Assembly (NCBI GenBank): GCA_022616535.1
Contig: JAKEEM010000024.1
Span: 1-47,823, forward strand
DNA: 47,823 nt
Source of the DNA: Chlorobiota bacterium
GTDB taxonomy: Bacteria > Bacteroidota > Ignavibacteria > Tepidaquicellales > OLB5
Direction: 5' to 3'
In this document: positions 43,180-47,823 of the stretch, in pieces
How the letters are laid out: each line of letters opens with the position of its first letter
How positions within the stretch are numbered: position 1 is the stretch's first letter
Notes under the pieces: model-generated
Database searches by the model: none
Told to the model about the DNA's origin: nothing
What the model saw: the letters and a program-made list of their open reading frames with translations, nothing else
Made by a program: the position numbers and the translations under genes

Positions 43180-44328
43180 ATATTCAAACATCGAAACACA
43201 GCTGATTACCGCAGGTGAGCCGGAGCCAAGAGTTATGGGAGCAGTCGGAATGCCAGTGTTTCAGTCCTCAACTTATGAGTATTCGGGTGAGGAAGAATAC
43301 CATGATATAAGATACATCAGGTTAAACAATACACCAAACCATATTGCGCTGACTAAAAAGCTAACAGCAATTGAAAATGGCGAAGCTGCAATGGTAACCT
43401 CCAGCGGAATGGCTGCTATTTCAACAGCATTGCTTACAGTGTTAAACAGCGGCGACCATTTGCTTGCACAAAATATTTTATACGGCGGAACGTTTGATTT
43501 CATTAGCAAAGATTTCAAAACCTACGGCATTGAGTTTGATTTTATCGACTGCGATAAGCCCAAGGAGTGGAAATCTAAATTAAAACCGAATACAAAGGCA
43601 ATTTACTGCGAATCGATTACAAATCCCTTAATGCAGGTTTGTGATTTGAAGGAGGTTGTATCGTTTGCAAAGGAAAATAATATAGTCTCACTAATTGATA
43701 ACACATTTACAAGTCCCGTTAATTTTAAGCCGCTGCAAATAGGGTTTGACTTGTCACTTCACAGCTGTACTAAATATATGAACGGGCATAACGATATTGT
43801 TGCCGGTGCTGTGATTGGTAAAAAGGAGCTGATTGAGCAATTTACCCACAAGCTAAATCTCTTGGGAGGAACCCTTGACCCCCATACCTGCTTTTTGCTG
43901 CACCGGGGATTGAAAACACTTGCATTGCGAGTCCGTTACCAAACGAAAGTGCCTTGAAGGTTGCAAGGTTTTTGGAATTGCACCCGAAAGTCGATAAGGT
44001 AAACTATCCGGGACTTGAATCAAGCGTTTATTACAAGCGTGCAAAGGAGCTGTTCAACGGCTGCGGGGGAATGATTAGCTTTGAGTTAAAAGCAGGGGAA
44101 GAGACTGCCGAAAAGCTAATCGAAAATCTAACTATACCTTTATATGCTCCAAGTCTGGGCGGAGTAGAAACTCTCATCATACTCCCTGCTAAAACTTCAC
44201 ACGCAGGTTTGACCAGCGAAGAAAGAAAATCAATCGGCATTACCGATGGTCTCGTTCGGCTTTCTGTTGGTATTGAAAATACAGATGATTTGATTGATGA
44301 TTTTAAGAATGTATTATCAAAATTATAA
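43169..44328 (+). CDS. Trans-sulfuration PLP enzyme (cystathionine synthase/lyase family), one-base frameshift
   Basis: A PLP-dependent Cys/Met metabolism enzyme of about 386 residues. The first frame shows VFQSSTYEY, VTSSGMAAISTALL (cofactor phosphate loop), YCESITNPL, LIDNTFTSP and SLHSCTKYMNGHNDIVAG with the PLP lysine. It stops early at 43955, but the family sequence continues in the next frame as NESALKVARFLELHPKV through SLGGVETLIILPAKTSHAGL. One extra A at 43941-43943 restores it. I prefer TTG 43169 as start because AGGTG (43158-43162) is well placed; GTG 43160 is the alternative. Gamma-synthase, gamma-lyase or methionine lyase cannot be separated by eye. Confidence 0.87.
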
Positions 44329-44395
44329 ATTGCTGTTTTTGCGTAATTAAAGTCGACTGTCACGCCCTTCGTATTTTTTTGTCTAATTTAAAATA

Positions 44396-45286
44396 ATGAT
44401 AAATCCGTTTGCGGAAAAATATATAACCGATACAAAAGACGAACTTTTGATTCAATCGGCTCTGCAGGGAAACAGGAAATCGCTTGAGGAGCTGATTTAC
44501 CGCCACCAGGCATGGATTTACAACATCGCCTTAAGAATGGTTTTCTACCCGCAGGAAGCCGAGGATGTAACACAGGAAGTTTTGATTAAGATACTAACAA
44601 AGCTTTCCACATTCCGCGGTGAAAGCAGCTTCAGAACGTGGGCGTACAGAATAGTAGTAAACCATGTTTTGAATATGAAGAAATCGCTTGGGGAAAAGAA
44701 GCATTTCGATAATTTTAATGACTACTGGAGGGCGATAGAAAATACTCCTGATATGGATTTACCCAACCAGAATACATACAGCGTCGAAATGAAGACGCTT
44801 GTAAATGAAGTGAAGGTAAGCTGTATCTCAGGAATGCTTTTATGTTTGGACAGGGAACAGAGGTTAATCTATATACTTGGTGTTATTTTTCAGGTAACAG
44901 ATGCCGTTGGAGCGGAAATTATGGAAATAAGCAGAGATAACTTCAGGCAAAAGCTTTCACGTTCAAGGAAACAGATATTTAACTTTATGAACGATAAGTG
45001 CGGGCTCATGAATAAAAACAATCCCTGCAGGTGCGAGAAGAAAACCAAAGCTTTGATTGACTCCGGTTATGTAAATCCCAAAAATCTGCTTTTTAACATA
45101 AACTATGTTCACAGTGTTGAAAGCGTTGTGGAAGAAAAGTCTAAAAGACTCGACGAGCTGTTGGATGAGCGTTCGCAGAAGCTGTTCAGGGAAAACCCTT
45201 TCCAGGAGCCGCCTGATTTTGTAGAGGCACTAAAAGAGGTTATCGATAATAAGGAATTCAGAGATATATTTAACTTTACAAATTAA
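44396..45286 (+). CDS. ECF-family RNA polymerase sigma factor with cysteine-containing C-terminal extension
   Basis: An extracytoplasmic-function sigma factor of 296 residues. Region 2 is clear (IYNIALRMVFYPQEAEDVTQEVLIKILTKL, then FRTWAYRI) and region 4 follows (LCLDREQRLIYILGVIFQVTDAVGAEIMEIS, SRSRKQIFNF). Beyond the normal length there are about 95 residues opening with KCGLMNKNNPCRCEKKTKA, a cysteine motif seen in one ECF group, then a charged helical tail. The extension may replace a separate anti-sigma factor; I see none nearby. The downstream T9SS beta-helix gene starts seven bases later and may be co-transcribed. Confidence 0.87.
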   Translation: MINPFAEKYITDTKDELLIQSALQGNRKSLEELIYRHQAWIYNIALRMVFYPQEAEDVTQEVLIKILTKLSTFRGESSFRTWAYRIVVNHVLNMKKSLGEKKHFDNFNDYWRAIENTPDMDLPNQNTYSVEMKTLVNEVKVSCISGMLLCLDREQRLIYILGVIFQVTDAVGAEIMEISRDNFRQKLSRSRKQIFNFMNDKCGLMNKNNPCRCEKKTKALIDSGYVNPKNLLFNINYVHSVESVVEEKSKRLDELLDERSQKLFRENPFQEPPDFVEALKEVIDNKEFRDIFNFTN

Positions 45287-45292
45287 AAATAC

Positions 45293-46696
45293 ATGGAGAA
45301 ATATTTATTAATTTTATCAGTCCTTCTTTGCTTTACATCAAACGTTAACACAACAATTATAAATGTGCCGGGGAATTATTCAACCATACAGGCGGCGATA
45401 AATGCGTCTGTTAATGGTGATACCGTGCTCGTTGAGGCGGGAACATATATGGAAAACATAAACTTCCGCGGAAAGAGAATTGTGCTTACAAGCAGGTATT
45501 ATTTAACCAATAATCCGGCAACAATTTATTCAACCGTTATAAATGGAAGCAGTCCCGTAAATCCCGATACAGGAAGCTGTGTAATTATCAATAATAACGA
45601 GGATTCAACCACAGTATTACAGGGATTTGCGATAACCGGCGGAACAGGCACAAAGTGGCTTGACGAACACGGGGCGGGTTTATACAGGGAAGGAGGCGGG
45701 ATTTTGATTCAGTATTCATCGCCCGTTATTCAGAATAACATCATATATAATAATATCGTAACAAATGTTACGGGAGTAACAAGCACCGGCGGCGGAGGAA
45801 TCAGGATTGGGGACGGCTACCCGAGAGTTTATAATAATATATTTATGAATAATACCGCAAGATACGGAGCGGGCGTTGTGCTTAATTATACGGGAGGTGA
45901 GTATAAAAATAATATAATATGTTCAAATTACGGGTCAAATCAGTTTGGCTCAGGTTCGGGAATGTGGCTTAACGGCTTTTTCTCAAGACCGATTACGATT
46001 CAAAATAATACAATTGCCGGTAACTCTGCCGTTAGTACTTGTGCCGGGATTTACGGCTTCGGTGGTGTTCAGGCAACTATTAGGAATAATATTGTTTGGG
46101 GCAATACTGTTCCCGGAAATGTGCAGGTCGCAGGCGGAAGCTTTACAGTGCGGTATTGCAACGTGCAGGGAGGTTATCCAGGCGGAGGCAATTTAAACGT
46201 TGAGCCGCTGTTTGCCGATTCAAACTATATTCTGCAGTCCAATTCGCCGTGTGTTGATAAAGGGGATTCAAGCACTATTTACAATGACCCAGAAGACCCG
46301 AATAATCCAACTTTTGCAAAGTATCCCTCACGCGGGGGGCTTAGAAACGACATCGGTGCTTACGGCGGACCTTTAAGCAGGATTTTAACAAACCAGCTTA
46401 TCGGAATAGGCAGTATTGGAAGCGAAATCCCGAAGAACTTTGTTCTCTACCAGAATTATCCGAACCCGTTCAACCCGGCAACTAAAATTACGTTTGCTCT
46501 GCCGAAGGGCGAATTTGTTACATTAAAGGTTTTTGATGTTCTCGGGGAAGAAGTTGAAACGTTGGTTTATGAATTTAAACCGGCAGGTAAATATTCTATT
46601 GATTTCAGCTCTGCTGAACTCACCAGCGGAATTTATTTTTACAGAATAACGGCAGGGAATAATACTGAAACCAGAAAAATGATTTTGGTTAAATAA
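45293..46696 (+). CDS. T9SS-sorted right-handed beta-helix protein
   Basis: A 467-residue secreted protein. After a signal peptide (about 1-19) it has a right-handed parallel beta-helix of the pectate-lyase/NosD type: VPGNYSTIQAAINASVNGDTVLVEAGTY opens the fold, and short repeats with asparagine ladders follow (NNIIYNNIV, YNNIFMNNTA, KNNIICSNYG, QNNTIAGNS, RNNIVWGNT). The last 90 residues are a T9SS sorting domain (LYQNYPNPFNPATKITF to TRKMILVK). Such helices bind or cleave polysaccharides; no catalytic triad is obvious. It follows the ECF sigma gene by six bases. Confidence 0.88.
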   Translation: MEKYLLILSVLLCFTSNVNTTIINVPGNYSTIQAAINASVNGDTVLVEAGTYMENINFRGKRIVLTSRYYLTNNPATIYSTVINGSSPVNPDTGSCVIINNNEDSTTVLQGFAITGGTGTKWLDEHGAGLYREGGGILIQYSSPVIQNNIIYNNIVTNVTGVTSTGGGGIRIGDGYPRVYNNIFMNNTARYGAGVVLNYTGGEYKNNIICSNYGSNQFGSGSGMWLNGFFSRPITIQNNTIAGNSAVSTCAGIYGFGGVQATIRNNIVWGNTVPGNVQVAGGSFTVRYCNVQGGYPGGGNLNVEPLFADSNYILQSNSPCVDKGDSSTIYNDPEDPNNPTFAKYPSRGGLRNDIGAYGGPLSRILTNQLIGIGSIGSEIPKNFVLYQNYPNPFNPATKITFALPKGEFVTLKVFDVLGEEVETLVYEFKPAGKYSIDFSSAELTSGIYFYRITAGNNTETRKMILVK

Positions 46697-46703
46697 ACTG
46701 AAT

Positions 46704-46731
46704 AAGCCAGGTCAAAGACCTGGCTTTAAAA
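46704..46731. terminator. Bidirectional intrinsic terminator between convergent genes
   Basis: AAGCCAGGTC (46704-46713) and GACCTGGCTT (46717-46726) form a perfect ten-pair stem with an AAA loop, between the stops of the beta-helix gene and the Yip1-family gene. Confidence 0.9.
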
Positions 46732-46734
46732 TTT

Positions 46735-47535
46735 TTATCCTCCAACGAAAAATTTTAACGGTCCGAAAGATGTAAGCACCACCCATATCAGCCACAAAAC
46801 AAATACCATCGAAATGGTTTTTGCCGAGCTTAGTGCGGACACCTTTGCAAGGCCTATTCCGACAACAATTAAATACCATATGTTAATTAAATCAAAGTTA
46901 GCTAAAAATGCATACATTGCCATTCCAACAGAATCCTGGTTAACAAGCAGAACCGGACCAATGTTTACTAATAATTTCCCCATTAAGATTGCCATAACGC
47001 TGTCAATAACAAGCTGAATCGCTGTTATTATTGCAGATAATCCCAGGACATTCAGCACATCAATGTATGATGCCGCGCCTTTGAAAATCTTAACTCCTCC
47101 CCAGTATATAAGTCCTTTTAAGAAGAAGAATACCAGCACTCCGACCACTGAAAATATTAATCCGAATATCATCATCATAGAACCGCTCATGAATTTCTGC
47201 GCTTGCTCTATTTGTTCATCAGCCTGCTCTCGGCTCATTTTGCCCTCTTTTACAGCGTTATCCAGTCTTTCCTCCATTGCTTTTTTTTGTTTGGTTTGAA
47301 TCTCCGATACAAGCTCCTCGTCTCCCATAACAAGTAAAGTTGAGAGTATGCTTACAACCATAACAATTAAAATCGGAATTACCCAGTAATTTTTTTTAGT
47401 TGACTGCTTTACCGAGGTGAATGTCTCACCCGGCTCGGCGAAAACTCCTGCCAGCGCATCACCTAAGGTAATGTTTTCCGGCGGCGGCTCAGGGGACTGA
47501 ATTGCAGCAGCAGATTGTTCAGTGTTTTCTTCCAT
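46735..47535 (-). CDS. Yip1-family integral membrane protein
   Basis: A 266-residue inner-membrane protein. The N-terminal 50 residues are cytosolic and Pro/Glu-rich, followed by the AEPGETFTSVKQS motif that opens bacterial Yip1 domains. Five hydrophobic segments follow (about 50-70, 120-145, 160-185, 195-225 and 235-262), with a charged helical insert (KQKKAMEERLDNAVKEGKMSREQADEQIEQ) between the first two. The bacterial role of this family is not known. It starts seven bases after the dapB stop, so the two are co-transcribed. Confidence 0.83.
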   Translation of the reverse strand: MEENTEQSAAAIQSPEPPPENITLGDALAGVFAEPGETFTSVKQSTKKNYWVIPILIVMVVSILSTLLVMGDEELVSEIQTKQKKAMEERLDNAVKEGKMSREQADEQIEQAQKFMSGSMMMIFGLIFSVVGVLVFFFLKGLIYWGGVKIFKGAASYIDVLNVLGLSAIITAIQLVIDSVMAILMGKLLVNIGPVLLVNQDSVGMAMYAFLANFDLINIWYLIVVGIGLAKVSALSSAKTISMVFVLWLIWVVLTSFGPLKFFVGG

Positions 47536-47542
47536 TTTTTGG

Positions 47543-47821
47543 TTATGTTAAGTTATTAAAAATATCTTCGAATTTATAAAACCCTTTTTTATTACAGATA
47601 AACTTTGCAGCAAGCAACGCTCCTTCAGCAAACCCTCTGCGTGAGTTTGCGTTATGCTCTAAAATAATTGAATCGGCCTCGCTTGTAAAAATGACTTTGT
47701 GGTTTCCAACAACGTTTTCGATTCTTTTAGACACGATATTCAGCTCGCCCGGACTTAAATCCGTTTCATCGTTCGTTATTGAGCTTTTACGCCTGATTTT
47801 TTCGAGCAAATACTCAGCAAT
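47543..47821 (-). CDS. dapB: 4-hydroxy-tetrahydrodipicolinate reductase, C-terminal part
   Basis: The C-terminal 92 residues of a lysine/diaminopimelate-pathway reductase; the gene runs off the window. IAEYLLEKI followed by SEADSIILEHNANSRRGFAEGALLAAKFI is the recognisable C-terminal domain, in which the EHNA.SR..FA.GA..AA motif lies at the subunit interface. The N-terminal NAD-binding part is outside. The open frame reaches the window end, so the TTG at 47809 is not its start. Confidence 0.88.
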   Translation of the reverse strand: MAEYLLEKIRRKSSITNDETDLSPGELNIVSKRIENVVGNHKVIFTSEADSIILEHNANSRRGFAEGALLAAKFICNKKGFYKFEDIFNNLT

Positions 47822-47823
47822 TC

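Noticed and set aside
950-43945. Programmed frameshifting as explanation for the six split genes
   Set aside because: No slippery heptamers with downstream structures are seen, and the affected families do not use recoding; indels at short homopolymers are simpler.
1-47823. CRISPR array
   Set aside because: The tandem repeats present are 13-18 bp, adjacent without spacers, and no cas genes are visible.

Overview
The window reads as chromosomal DNA of an Ignavibacteria/Bacteroidota-type bacterium. The main evidence is seven genes or remnants whose C-terminus is a type IX secretion (T9SS) sorting domain with the NYPNPFNP..T.I.F.LP motif and a terminal KKM.LVK-like end, a form typical of Ignavibacteria. 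TTG/GTG starts, one good TTG-N20-TAnnTTTG promoter and many outer-surface proteins agree with this. The lineage is an inference from motifs, not from a search.

Layout. 1-4.5 kb: two-component signalling (GAF-PAS-PAS-HisKA_3 kinase with its NarL-type regulator, a stand-alone receiver, a PAS-HisKA_2 kinase) and a small unknown gene. 4.5-4.8 kb: tRNA-Ser(GCT) and beside it a degenerate 5' half of the same tRNA carrying two palindromes. 5-6.1 kb: periplasmic/secreted TPR protein. 6.1-12.1 kb, minus strand: a tightly packed run of two six-Asp-box beta-propeller proteins, dnaX, an agmatinase-like ureohydrolase and a VOC protein. 12.3-16.5 kb, minus strand: a strongly AT-rich two-gene module, a SIR2-domain protein (one-base frameshift) coupled by an ATGA overlap to a 1068-residue, apparently helical protein of no family I recognise. 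It is the best candidate for an undescribed anti-phage system. 16.5-17.1 kb: AT-rich spacer with a MITE-like element. 17.1-24.1 kb, minus strand: two more beta-propeller paralogs around an SppA protease that carries an extra N-terminal outer-membrane-like domain, then a 5'-truncated T9SS cargo remnant. 24.2-28.6 kb: pfkB-type kinase, mtnA, recO and a DegP/HtrA protease. 28.7-31.2 kb: three T9SS cargo proteins, one of them little more than signal peptide plus sorting domain. 31.2-32.5 kb: phzF-like and DinB-like genes. 32.5-38 kb: a structured leader, then two ABC half-transporters with complementary degenerate ATP sites, separated by rtcB. 38-44.3 kb: methyltransferase (frameshifted), GNAT acetyltransferase, rsgA, M3 peptidase, small genes including a damaged CPXCG protein, and a trans-sulfuration PLP enzyme (frameshifted). 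44.4-46.7 kb: ECF sigma factor and T9SS beta-helix protein. 46.7 kb to the end, minus strand: Yip1-family membrane protein and the C-terminus of dapB.

Two genome-wide themes stand out. First, six genes are each broken by one base at or beside a short homopolymer while both halves remain well conserved; this looks more like consensus error than decay and should be settled before any gene is called inactive. Second, short GC-rich palindromes recur between genes, as terminators, in a tRNA remnant and, in two places, in frame inside protein-coding genes, much like the palindromic elements described in Rickettsia.
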